Origin: Aulostomus chinensis
Lineage: Eukaryota > Chordata > Actinopteri > Syngnathiformes > Aulostomidae
Direction: 5' to 3'
DNA: 64,000 nt
Assembly (NCBI GenBank): GCA_037954235.1
Contig: JBBMOA010000006.1
Span: forward strand, 28,479,041-28,543,040
This document shows positions 37,001 to 48,039 of this stretch, piece by piece. The notes beneath the pieces were generated by a model. It did no database searches. It worked only from the letters and a program-made list of their open reading frames with translations, and was not told where the DNA came from. The position numbers were made by a program, and so were the translations under genes. Position 1 is the stretch's first letter, and each line of letters starts with the position of its first letter.

Positions 37001-38671
37001 ACAAAAACTCATATTAAGTTCTTCAGGTGTTTCTGACCAAAGAAACCTGGTCGACCCACTGCGCGGACGTGGTGAACTAGCAGTTTCAGGCACCTGCAGG
37101 TTTGGCCCGTTCGTCCAGAACCCCTAGATGGCGCTAGCATCAACCTGACTTCTTACCCTCACTGTGACCACTCCAGCTATTCATGCCTAAACCCAACCAA
37201 GCTGTTCTGGAGTCTGTTGGGGGTTCAATCCATAAATCGTGCCACCCACGGGGAGTAGAAGGTCAAAATGTAAAAACATGATGTTTCCTGATCCCCACCA
37301 GGGGGTGCTGTGATAATCCACGCCCTCATCAGCCTTCCTTGACCAATACTTCGCCCCCTCATGACTGTTCCTGCTGACAGATAAACAAATGCTACAGAAA
37401 CACAACCTCCCCAGTGGAGGCAACACTCCTGGAGGTCACTCTCCTCCAGCGTGTCACTCACCGATGTCAGGGTAGTTGTAGTCTGTGAAGGTCTCAGGTT
37501 CTGTGGGCGGTTCCGTGGGGAGCACTAGAGGCAGCACACAGACGCAAAATCAACAACATCCAAGTCCGAGTCGTATTCAAGTGCAACCTCGGCTGCAGGT
37601 CTCACCTGTTGTGGTGGGCGGGGGGGTGGTGGTTGTCGTCTGTTTGTCCTTCTTCTTTCCCTTCTTGTCAGTTTTGGGCTTTTTGGTGGCTTTGGGGTTC
37701 TTTGGCTCTTTATTCTTTTTCTTGTCTTTCTTCTTCTTTTTGCCTTCTTCTGGTGCTCTCCTCACTCGAGCTGAAAATACAAATCCATAAAATCAGAGTG
37801 TGGATCCAACACCAACAGTTTCACAACAGTGTGAGGGAGTGAATCCCTGATCCTGATGAATGCAGAATTCAAAGATGACTTGGTTTCTCCTCGTTTGTCT
37901 AATTCATGAGCAATGCACTTGCGAAATAACATAAGAACTTATATTACAATTTCTTTGTTGCCCTGTGCAACTGCAACTGGAAAATGGAGTCAGACAGATG
38001 CCTCTCAGTGGGTCTTTGAGGTCCACCACTGTTTCCTTCAGGCACTCTCATGGAAAGCGCTTCTTTCTTTCCATTAATTGAGCTCCTTTAACCACAATTC
38101 GGTTTAAATGACACAAATCTATCCCTATCACCTCAGCGACGTCTCACCACTGAAACACACACCCATCAGTGGGGCTCATTACAGCACTACATCAGAAAGG
38201 AGCTCTCGCCGCTTGAGGAACACCAGAGTCAGCAGTAAAGGTGCAGCAGCAGTGGAAAAGGTCTGAGGGAGAAGCTCTGGTCTTCTTCTCTCGGGTCTGA
38301 GACACATGTCTGATCTACGGAGCAGCAGTGGTGGACAGGTGAGCCTGCACCGACTCACCTCTGCTTGTGTCTGTGTGCTCGTCCATGTTATGACGTAACT
38401 CGCTTGAATCTGTTGTTCATAATTGTTAGAGTGCAATGATTCCCCACTCACCTGCGTGTGTAGCCTCTTCTGTGTCTCTCTTGACCTTGTGAACCAGGTC
38501 CAGGATAGGTCCCGTCTCACTTTCTGGGTCGTCTTCTTGCAGCAGATCCCCTAACTGTCCTTCGCTCTGCTGGAGTGAAATGATCCCCCCGGCGCTCTCC
38601 ACTCGTCTGTGGATCAGCAGGCAGCACAGGGCCAGCAGAACCACAGACACAACCACAGGCTGGCTCTTCAT
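26415..38671 (-). CDS. aebp1: AE-binding protein 1 / aortic carboxypeptidase-like protein (complete, 22 exons)
   Basis: Secreted matrix protein binding collagen. Exons: 38452-38671, 37606-37770, 37462-37524, 35933-36235, 34630-34704, 34088-34153, 33658-33741, 32789-32860, 32530-32639, 31417-31556, 31252-31336, 31028-31172, 30845-30933, 30380-30503, 30035-30231, 29741-29917, 29438-29601, 28898-29358, 28648-28787, 27167-27266, 26896-27062, 26415-26816; 3549 nt, 1182 aa. Signal peptide (VVVSVVLLALCCLLI); Lys-rich tract about 80-118; acidic Tyr/Trp repeats about 150-250; discoidin domain about 350-509 (CPPLGMESHKI, HWFEIDARRETEFTGVITQG, RYIRIIPQSWNGSLCMRLEV). The carboxypeptidase-like domain about 520-960 keeps H592 and E595 (LHGNE), but the third zinc ligand is Gln729 (ANFQGG) and the catalytic Glu position is Phe931. 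A transthyretin-like domain and Thr/Pro tail follow. AEBP1 lies next to POLD2 in human too. Confidence 0.95.
27982..28335 (-). mobile_element. tRNA-derived SINE, DANA/mermaid (V-SINE) type, copy 2
   Basis: Inverted relative to the copy at 4960-5305 and better preserved. On the minus strand it has an A box TGGTGCAGTGG (plus 28314-28324) that fits TRGYNNARNNG and a B box GGTTCAAGTC (plus 28271-28280). The body has the same CCATGTTCTCC, CCAAAGACATCAAGAGGGGA and CCAGGGTGAAGGCTGCTGGG landmarks. It sits in aebp1 intron 19. Confidence 0.88.
28898..29358 (-). other. aebp1: aebp1 exon 18 with expanded His-Gly-Tyr-Glu repeat
   Basis: This 461-nt exon encodes residues about 760-914. Residues about 796-828 are tandem HGYE units encoded by a 12-bp DNA repeat at plus 29161-29244 (seven near-identical units). 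The repeat is flanked on both sides by YAEPEEEQR and preceded by a basic RKKRQ. It then rejoins the conserved domain at ESLFRWLAVSYASTHLTM. Human AEBP1 as I recall it has a much shorter acidic segment here. Confidence 0.85.
32660..32709. repeat. (CA)n microsatellite upstream of aebp1 exon 9 acceptor
   Basis: On the transcript it reads as (UG)n starting about 20 nt before the CAG acceptor of the exon that begins at 32639. Confidence 0.85.
34012..34080. repeat. Long (GT)n microsatellite beside aebp1 exon 6 donor
   Basis: About 34 perfect GT units. On the aebp1 transcript it reads (CA)n and begins 7 nt into the intron, whose donor GTATGTT directly follows the exon ending at 34088. Confidence 0.9.
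35933..36235 (-). other. aebp1: aebp1 exon 4: DYW/PEE tandem repeat
   Basis: Residues about 150-250 consist of repeated acidic units. Each has a Tyr/Trp core (DYWKPED, DYWDA, YDYWRPEEG, YDDFWKPEEK, YDSYWKEVE, SDYWDAT) spaced about 20 residues apart by PVTD-type linkers. This fits the repetitive N-terminal region of ACLP. Confidence 0.8.
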
Positions 38672-39103
38672 GCCTGCTGCTCTTCCAGTCCTCTGAATCC
38701 TCTGCTTCAATCCTCTCTGGAGTTTTGTATTACTGTCCAAAGTTCAGTCCACCCAGACAAATACTGTTTCACCCTTTCCTCCCCTCTGTCCTTCCCATGA
38801 GACTTTTACTCCAGCAGGGAAAATGTTCTGCAGCTCCACATGTACCCGAAGCCTCAGTGTCAACCAGACTGGGCTAGACAGAGATGGAGTGGGAGGGGGG
38901 TAGGGACAGACAGGGAGGGGAGGGAGGTGTGTTAAAGAGAGACACAGAGAGATGCACAGCAAAGCAGCAATCCAGTCAAATGAGAAGACTGGGCTCCTAA
39001 TTACCCCGAAGCTACGGTCAGCTGAAAAAACAACTTAAGGCCGGAGGATCCCCTTCACCTGGCCGACGAGTCAGAACAGGTGCAGTCCTCAGATGGGACA
39101 TGT

Positions 39104-39127
39104 GGGGGGGGGGGGGGGGGGGGGGGG
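39104..39127. repeat. Poly-G run (24 G)
   Basis: Uninterrupted G-run about 430 bp upstream of the aebp1 ATG. Length may be affected by sequencing error. Confidence 0.8.
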
Positions 39128-39254
39128 TAGGGGAGGCTTCAGACTTCCTGGTTAAAGAAAGAAACTTCTTTATTGTGTGCAGCCTATGTTGAGTGTTCAC
39201 CCTGCAGACTCACCGCTGCAGCGAGCAGCAGGAGAGGAGTGACTCCAGGGACGC

Positions 39255-39350
39255 TGAATTCCAGAGGAGGAGAGGGAGGAGGACAGGGGAGAGCAAGGGG
39301 GAGGGAGAAAGAGGCACAAGGAAAGGCTCAAGGGGGAGGACAGGAGGATT
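39255..39350. repeat. G/A-rich purine block
   Basis: Dense GGAGG, GGGGA and GGGAGG runs on the plus strand, about 600 bp upstream of aebp1. Confidence 0.6.
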
Positions 39351-40420
39351 TTGTGAGTATGTGTTAACAAAACTGTACACCCCTAACCATCAGAGCGAGG
39401 AATTCAAAGAAAATAAAAACAGGCAGGAGTTGAACGTGTTTCAGTTGGGAGGAGGTCCGTGCTCGTCTCCGCGGCGCTCTGTCGGTCTCTCCTCCGGGAG
39501 TTGTGTAACGCACTTTCACTTCTCCTCTCCGGACAAAACGTTGTGACAGGGGTCCATGAAAGAGCTCATTCAGGATGGGAGAATTATTTGAGTGGACAGA
39601 AATATAACCTTTTCAATTTGGTGTTGCCTTTGGCTTCCTCCTCCTCTCCCTCTGCTGGTTTTATTAAACTGTAACTCCTCGTGACGACGTTGGATGGAAA
39701 TGACACTTCTGTTTCAAGGGAAACACCTCTATTCTCACACAGTCATGAATATAGACGTGTATAACGCCGCATTTGCAAGTACACTGAGCTGAATTCTACC
39801 GTTTTTGATATATTTGGCTTCTTATCTTGTATTTTATCCTTTTGTCGTTATCATATGTTGAGTTTTGGCCATAACATGTCCGCAACATATATCCCAGCAA
39901 AGCTTATTGATGTACAAACGGTCAATCGGCCATAAATATCTGGTGCACGAAGCTGTAAAAGATGAAGCTATTTTTTCAGAGACTAGTATTCCAACACAGT
40001 GCGGTGTCCGTGGGGGCGTGACTACGCTGTGAAGAATGCAGCAGATAATTCGGCCTACTGTAAGGTCAAGCTGAGGCCTTTTCAGCTGGCACGGATGCTA
40101 ACACACAGCAGGACACGTTTTCCACTGAAGCTATTTCACAATATTGATCCGTGCAAGCAACGAAAACAAATGAAAACTTTGGAAAGAAGAATGTGAGATG
40201 CTTCTTTTTTTTTTAAATCCTGAAACAAAAAAACAACTTTTTGAACTTTTCTAAACTGGAAAAACAATGGAACCTTCACACAAACAGAGCTGGAAAATAA
40301 CTCCTTTTCGTCCACTTTCCTCAGGTACAATGATTTACTTCTGTCACTGTGCCTGACATCAAGGCAGGAACTAGAAAAACACAGCTTCAGGCTGCTCACA
40401 TTGTACTGCACGTCACTGAG

Positions 40421-40492
40421 AGCACCCCCCCAGTAAGTGAGAGAGTGAGTCACTGACTCAGTCAGTGAGTCACTCCCTCACTGGGGGATGCT
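40421..40492. promoter_or_regulatory. Imperfect palindrome carrying three AP-1 (TRE) sites
   Basis: The two arms (AGCACCCCCCAGTAAGTGAG and CTCACTGGGGGATGCT at the outer ends) pair over about 34 bases each with few mismatches. TGAGTCA at 40446-40452, TGACTCA at 40454-40460 and TGAGTCA at 40466-40472 are exact AP-1 consensus sites. It lies about 1.8 kb upstream of the aebp1 ATG. Function is inferred. Confidence 0.55.
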
Positions 40493-43400
40493 AAAGCGAT
40501 GCGTAGTACCACACTGGTCCATCAAAACTTTTCCTCTTTGCCAGGTACATTTTGACTTCTACCTATAAAACAGTGCTTTGTGCCTCGGGAAGCTGCGTGC
40601 TCTCTAAATGCCGACCCCGGACGAACAGGTGTTTGACTAACAAACAGCTCCTGTTAGGGTTCCATGTTTCCATGACTTGGTTGCGGTAATGAGCGTTAAA
40701 TGCTAGTCCACACCAAGCATCAAACACAAAGAGGAGAAAATGGAGGAGCAGCCGATCGAAGCAGAGTGGGTGGCGACTCACAAGTCTCTTTGAGAAACTA
40801 AAATCAAAGGGTAGAAATGAATTACCAGCCATGCTAACAGGGGCGGGTGATTGCTCCTGCTGCTGCTCCCCATCGATGACAGCCTTCTTCCTCTGACAAA
40901 CAGAGTCCAGAATGTTCCCAGACAGCTGGGATCACCACATGAACCACCTTAATAAGTCATCAACTCAAGGAATTAAAGCTTTCAAAAGCAGTTTTACACT
41001 CTGAAAAAAAGCTGTGGAGCAAAAGAAAGATATCAGATACTCAGAGAGGTGAGCTCTTGGAGTCTCCCTAACTTATTAGGTACCTTACAGTAGCACCTTT
41101 GACATGGTAACATTAAGAATGCTACTTCTTAAACAATACAAAATAGCACGTAGAACGGCAGCCTCTGTGGCAGCAACTGGTGGGTAAATGCTGCAGCCTC
41201 ATTAAACAGCACCACAGAAGTCATAGAACCAACCCGACTGTAACTTGGACCCCGTTTACACCTGGTTCTCAAATGTGTTGTGGGTGATTCTAATCAGATA
41301 ATGCTTGACCGCTCGAAAGCAGAGCTGTAAATGCACCAAAGATGTACTGAGAGTGGCTTGTGATCTGATCGGCCGAGGCAGCTCTGGCGGTGGTCGGCGA
41401 GGCATTTTCACCACGGTGACCACAAGTGTAAATGCATGTGAGTCTCTAAACCATGCATGCAAAGGTTTGACAGCCGGTCTTAAAGTGTGATGGTCGCCTT
41501 GAAAAGAGTAACGTAGCTCCTGTAAGAGTAGCTCAGCGCCTAAGACAGCATGTGGCGAGCCGTCATGCACGCTAACAGCAGGTGCTGATGTCCTCAGGTT
41601 ACGGCACATCCAGACACAATCTGGGTAAGAGACACTGAATAATGCTTGCTGTAAATTGCCTCTTGGCTAACGTGAGCTAACACAATCACCACATGACTCT
41701 GGCTCTACTAAAAAGGTCTACAGGCCCTTTTCACAACAGTCGTTCTGACATGTCAAAGCAGGAAAACACGAATATTATTGATTAGATTGATTGTGGGCCT
41801 GCAGTGAGCCAGCATCCACAATGCTGGACTGGAACGGAGCGTCACTAGTTATCAATAACACCTGTGTTACCCTGCACTGACGCCAAACTGGCTGTTAGTG
41901 CAGTAACTTGATTTTTCTCATTTGTGAGAGGAAGATTATTTCTTAAATAAACCTTCTCCTTCACCAAAGGAGATGAATTGGATGGAGTATAATCCAGGTC
42001 CTGCAGATAAAATCCCTCCTTTCGTGTCCACCATGTTATCTGAGCTGCGGCCATAAATCAGGCTGAGCGGCGGTGGTGTCTTGCTTCCAAGTGGAATGAG
42101 AGTAATGTTTCTTGCTGTGAGTGAGCCAGGAAAGACACCAAGGTAGAAACTCATGAATTGAAAACAGAGATTTCGTAACAACTGTTGGAGATATTGTAAT
42201 CACAGCAGAGCAAACAACAGCCAGGATAGTTTATATTCTCGGATTCTGACGTGCCTTTGACATAGGTGACTTAATGTGAGCCAGAGTAGAGCAGTACGTA
42301 CGCTTTAGTGGCTGAGCACACAGCCTTGAGCCGAGCGTCAGCATCTACCGGCAGGAAACAATGACATCAGGGAGAAGGAAGGGAGTTGGGGGCGGGAAGG
42401 CGAGAGTAAGAGTGAGAGAAAAATGCTGTATTCCAGCAGGCTCACTAGGTGCAAATGGAAACAGAGTTATACAACCCACTCCTGTATCTTTCTGTTGAGT
42501 TGGCCTGCCTGGACACATGGATGCACTCCAGCAGGACACCTGACACACACTGTGTGTTTTACATTATTAACCCTTCATGGAGCTCCTGGCTGAAGTTGTC
42601 TGGTGTGTTTTATCTTTGCTGGGACCCTGTGGGTACGGAAGAATGCTTACAGCGCAAGTACAGACATCATTATTAGCAGATAAGAAATACAACTTTTGGA
42701 GCTGCGATTTTGATAAAAGGTTGGCCGAGATCTTTTTTTCCATCCTGCGTGCTGTGATTCAGCAGGTCCAGCTCAGCTCCGTCATCTGGCGCTGTGGGAC
42801 TGGAGCCACGAGTCTGATGAAGCACAGATGTAGAAGCACGCAGCATCAAGATTCCTTTGGAGGCGGCCCAGCTTCATTGACCCAGCAGCAAAAATCCCCC
42901 TTTTCTCTGATGTGTCGAAAACATTTCAACATCTTACTGGAGTGGACCATGGAAATGAAAGCAGTAGAATCTACGGTGCCTCAGTGACATTTAGGTAATT
43001 TGTTTCCCTGACGAGAGATGAAGCAGCCCGAGTCGGAGCAGCGAGCCATTATTGTGCTGCGCCCTGATGATGCTCCCTGGAGGAGGCTCACTTAGCCAAA
43101 CATCCAAAGAGAGAATAAACAAGGATTAGCTTTAAATTTCACTGGAGGTTCAGGGGCATCCTAACATGTCAAACCGAGGCTGCTGCCAAAGAACAGACGC
43201 TGCTGTCTCTCTGTGGACAGGGAAGGATTTTACAGCGCCACACCACGGAGCGACCTGTGGATCACGCAGCACCTGTAGACTCGAACAGCTCCAGGTCTGT
43301 GTCAGTGTGCACTCTAGTGGCTGAACTACAGAAGGTCCACCGCTACCCATGGACGCGCACTCAGTCGTGCCACAGAGAAACCAACCGTTTTCACACTGGG

Positions 43401-43554
43401 AGGAAGTGCTTTTGGAGCGCTGGCGATCACCATGATTGTTCCACAGGCTGCTCGGGGACGAAACAAACACAAAACAAATGGAGGTGAAGGACTGGTGGCG
43501 GTGGACTAAGAGGGAAAGCCAGTTCTCCAAAATATTCTTCCATCAAATGATGTT

Positions 43555-43690
43555 GTGGGTTTAATCCGCGCATGTGGGTTCTTCCTGATGCGACAACTTC
43601 CTGTCAGGTTAATTGGAGATTCTAAATTATTACCAGGCGAGTTTGGACCAACCTGTCCAGGGTGAAACTCACCTCACTGGCTCCAGCTGC
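43555..43690 (+). mobile_element. Decayed fragment of the DANA-type SINE
   Basis: GTGGGTTCTTCC, GTTAATTGGAGATTCTAAATT and ACCTGTCCAGGGTGAA appear in the same order as in the two full copies. Strongly diverged and without the tRNA-like head. Confidence 0.5.
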
Positions 43691-45866
43691 CTGCAACTCT
43701 ACAGGACATTAATTTAACCAAAAACAACAACTTATCAACTCAGAGCAAGTTTTGTTTTTAATCATCCTCTTAATTCAGAAAAACAAAAAAAGTCCGAAGA
43801 TGTTTTTTTCTGAATTCAGATCTTTTTTTTTCAGAAAACCCTTTTCCTCATGTGAACGTGCTTTCAAAGTTCTTTTTGACTCAACAGCTTGGAACTGTAG
43901 CTTTGGCTCTTGATGACTGGATTTCTCACGGTTTCCTGACATTGTAAAGGCTGAGAATCGATGGATATGAGAGTTTGAGTTCTTCTGTGTTCACTGGAAA
44001 GATTACGTTAGGATCATTTAGTGCACGACTGAACTACTGAACTTTAGTTGTACAACTCCATGACACATTTGTTTCCAGAGTGGGTGTGAGGCTGTGAGTG
44101 TGCTTCTATGTGCGTCTGTCACATACGTGTGTGTGTGTGTGTGTGTGAGATGGGGGTTCGCAGCTTTACTGGCCGCTGAGGGGGAGCTGGGGGTCGGTCT
44201 GAGACCCGGCGCTTGCTGCAATGATAGTTATGGTTCTTTGCTCTGTTATTCAGGAGGTAGAGCAAGGCAGCAGATATTTTCACGCTCTTGTTAGAGAGGT
44301 TCAAGTTCATTTTTTTTCCCCCCTTCACTTCCTTGGAGAACACATTTGAGATTTGGTTTGTTTATGTTGGCTTCTGTGCAGCCTGGATTGAAGAGAAGCT
44401 CCATTTACATCGTGACTGTTGTTTCATGCCTCCGTGGTTTGGAGCATCGAGTTTTCAGGCGTCACCTCACGCGTGAGTGATATCTCAGGAAGGCCTTGAG
44501 GGAATTTGAGGGAACTCAAGGACAAACTGAAGAGATTTTGGTGGTCAAGGGTCACTGGGACAGTCTCACGCCACAGAGGTTATTAGTTTGGAAATGCGCA
44601 ACCTTCTCATCTGTGTGGCTGATTGGGGGAAGGAGAGGATTTTTCGTGCTGTGCCTCGACAGACACCTGAGACCAGACACAAGCTCCAGGGCAGTTCTTC
44701 ATTAAATTCGAGTCACTGATGCCACATTCACTTTTAAACAGCATTTATTTAGCTTTCTCCATACAATACATTTAATGTACAACAGCACATACTGTATTCT
44801 GAAATAACTCTCAGTATAAAATAGGGCTTCTACAATCAAGGTACAGTCATAAAATGCTCTGAGGGACATGACGACGACAGCAACAGTAAAACACCTTCAT
44901 ATAAAGCGCAGGATTTCGAGAGAAGTGATTGTATTAGCGGAGCTGCTGCTGCTGCACGAAGCAGAACTTCAGACCACACCTCTCAGAGCATCCCACATCC
45001 TGCAAGAACCCGTTTTTTTTTTTCTCTCTCTCTCTCTCGGTTCTAATTTCACAACTGAGGAAATTTCCAAATGATGACCAACGCATAATATGATCTATTA
45101 CAACTGCTGAAAAGATAACTTTGGATAATATGCAAGGGTAAATCAGGCTTCGTTTGGATACTGAATATATACCACGGTCAGAGCATACACGATAGGAGGA
45201 TGCTAGTCAAGCGTATATCGCTACAATCATATATTCAACAGTTTGCTTGTGACTGGAGCTGTTAGGTCTTGATCGTTTCTGGGTGTTTTCCTGACATCAA
45301 ACATTTAAAACACAGCAAAGGTCTACTGTACGTTCACTGAAGCCACAAGAAACCATAGTTCAGCCAATTATAGATCCATTTAAAAAGGACTCGTGTGCGT
45401 GTGTGTGGGCCGACAGAGCGATTATAAATGTCATTTCATAGCATACACACACCAGCTTTTGTGATAGCTTTCTATTACATAGTGCTTCAGGTGTTGAATA
45501 TTCATCATTCAATGTCCAATCGATATGAGAGAAGGCCGAAGAAAAGAAAGCTAGGAGTCTGAGAGGCCGACCAAACGTCAGGAGAGAGAAAGGAGAGATT
45601 TGTCTCAAGTCTTGAGGTAAGCGATGTGTTTCAGTATAATGCCCTACAGACAATCATACAGTTACAATCATTAATTCTCTATTTACAAACTTCCTGATTT
45701 ACATACACCGTACTGCTCCTCTGTTTAAAACGGAAGAAAACTGAACGCAAGATCATTTCTGTGGTGCAACGCTTGGAGTGGAGGAGGGGACTCAGACTTG
45801 TTTGATGAGGTGGGCAATAATGGACTCTATGGCTATTGATGATGGCCTCTTTCCTCTTGCGTACGT

Positions 45867-45867
45867 T

Positions 45868-45916
<49 letters not shown>
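45867..45916. repeat. (CT)n(CA)n compound microsatellite
   Basis: About 8 CT units followed directly by about 17 CA units. Confidence 0.85.
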
Positions 45917-45918
<2 letters not shown>

Positions 45919-46663
45919 CAAGTCTATCTACAACTGTGCAAATTTTCGTGACTCTCGCAAACAACTGGCAAAATTAAATCTTCTCTTCAGTTCCATGGCC
46001 TGGTAATGATCTGCGTGTACATGCCTCTCTTGGTTCATGCGCATCAGTCAGGCCTGCGTGATTGAGGGGGCATGTTGAGGGTTTCACTACATGAATGGAG
46101 GGAGTCTATTGTGGTTCAGTGGCTCAAACAAAAGAAGAAGCAAGAACTCCACACGACTGCATCGGATGCAGGCACCATGTTGCCTTCCTAGAAGACAAAC
46201 TCGTTACCAAAACTGCGCCACCTGCAGGTGTGTCTACTGGAGGGGGTTGAATGCAGAGATGAAATGAATGTGCAATAGGAACGAACATTTTGCGCACTTG
46301 TTGACACTACAGACCGAGACATGACATCAGCAAGCTTTACGAAGAGGAGGAGGCTATAAGATGCTACAGTACTAGTGCTACCTGAACATGCTACAGATTG
46401 AGACTTCACCGATGGGAGACCCTTTCACATTAGCACAGAGCAGGAACCAGCTTTGCTGAGGAGCTCTACCCATTCTGGACCCGGTGGCCAGAACCAGCAT
46501 CACGCTGCCAAAAGGAGGAGCTCGTTTTAGGACCAATCATGTCCTGTAGTACCAGTTTGAAATGACAAAAGTACCTTTGCAGCTTGATGGATCAAGTACT
46601 TAGTAAAGCTGGTTTACTGTGTGCAGAGGAAAGCACCCCATCTGTAGTCAGTTCCTGTCATAT

Positions 46664-46702
<39 letters not shown>
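46664..46702. repeat. (CA)n microsatellite
   Basis: About 19 uninterrupted CA units. Confidence 0.85.
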
Positions 46703-46707
<5 letters not shown>

Positions 46708-48039
46708 GCCATCTTGGTGAGGACATTCACTGACACAACCTCCATCCTTCCCCTCAACAGATGCTCACGCTGCCCTCTGAAGGCGTCAAAGCCGTTCCGC
46801 TTGACCAAAGCGTCCTCACTAAGACGGTGTTACACACTCACACTGGCTCACAAAGACGGCCGTACACAAGCACACAAACCCTGAAGTTAGGAACGATTTC
46901 TATCGTCACACAGCACTATCGTTTTGATTATCGTTGAGTAAGAGCTGCAAGTGCATACTGTACCATACATCTCCTGGGAGAGGCACCCTTCATCCCCTCA
47001 GCTCAGTCGTTTCTCTCTCACACACTCGCATACACACTGGAATACATTTTTAACCGATCTAAAGAAATTACAATCACATGCTCTGACGGAATGTAGAGAA
47101 AGCTCATGCCAGACCTGCAGCTTCAGCCGGGACCACGTCACACCGAGTCGGTACCAAGCATCTCCGTGGCTTTTACAGCGAGCAGATGAGAACGCTCCAG
47201 ATGTTGCACATCCTTGTCTTTCTCACTCACACATCGGTTTCATCAAGCAGCCCAACAACCACGAGAGCTGACCGACATAGTTTAGTTAAAACATGCCCCA
47301 CCCTGCCCCACCCCACCCCCCGTCAACGTCTGGAGTACCCACATGTTTTCCACATCGTTCACATGGCGTATACTTCATTCACACTCCAATGGAGTACAAA
47401 AAGTGATCAGACCTTGAAAGCGAGTTCATGTGAAGCTGGCTGTGGAAAAAGTACAGAAGAATGTGTTCCCTCTCCGGCTATTCCATCTGCCGCTGGTTAA
47501 CTTTTTTCTATCCAAAGCTTCTCAGAGTGTTTCACAGAAAGCGTTCTCATGTGCGAGAGCACTTCCTCTACCACGCTCGCCTCTTAGCAATGCTAACGAA
47601 CGCTAGCCCAGAGGTCTTCTCAGCGTCGACCATTTGGACTTCGAGGCAGGAGAGTCGAACCGCTAATATGGCAGCTAGTAATTCGGCGACTAAATTCTCA
47701 AAAAAGTGCAAACGTTCACTTTCTTGTTTTGTGACATCCTGTGTTGTGTCTTAGCTGCATCAGCTCTTTATGTGGTACTGATCTAAGTTCTTGGTTAAAA
47801 AAAAAAATTAAAAAGAAATAATATAACTCTGAAAGACCGCCCCCTCAAGCTCAATCTGATCAAAGTGCAGCGCATCAGCGGGAGGGGCGGAAGTGTTTGA
47901 ACAGGTTCAGATAGCAGGTCCTCGATCAGGGTCTGGTGTGATCTTCTCGCTCTCGGAGAGTAAGCCACCCCCCCACCCCCCTCACACATACGCAAACACA
48001 CACACACACAAACGCACCCTCACATACACAGAGTCTAGC

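Larger units (their letters stand above)
38672..44743. other. Intergenic region upstream of aebp1
   Basis: No coding exon recognised. It holds the aebp1 promoter side, a 24-G run at 39104-39127, a purine-rich G/A block at about 39255-39350, the AP-1 palindrome at 40421-40492 and a decayed SINE fragment at about 43555-43680. Confidence 0.5.
44744..48039 (-). other. elmod3: Possible long elmod3 3' UTR
   Basis: No coding exon is seen. A minus-strand AATAAA (plus 44744-44749) is the most 3'-end-like site downstream of elmod3, about 3.3 kb after the stop. Assignment to elmod3 is a guess. Microsatellites lie at 45867-45916 and 46664-46702. Confidence 0.3.

Noticed and set aside
42577..42987. 136-codon plus-strand open frame
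   Set aside because: No recognised similarity, no splice or initiation context, and it lies in sequence that otherwise looks non-coding.
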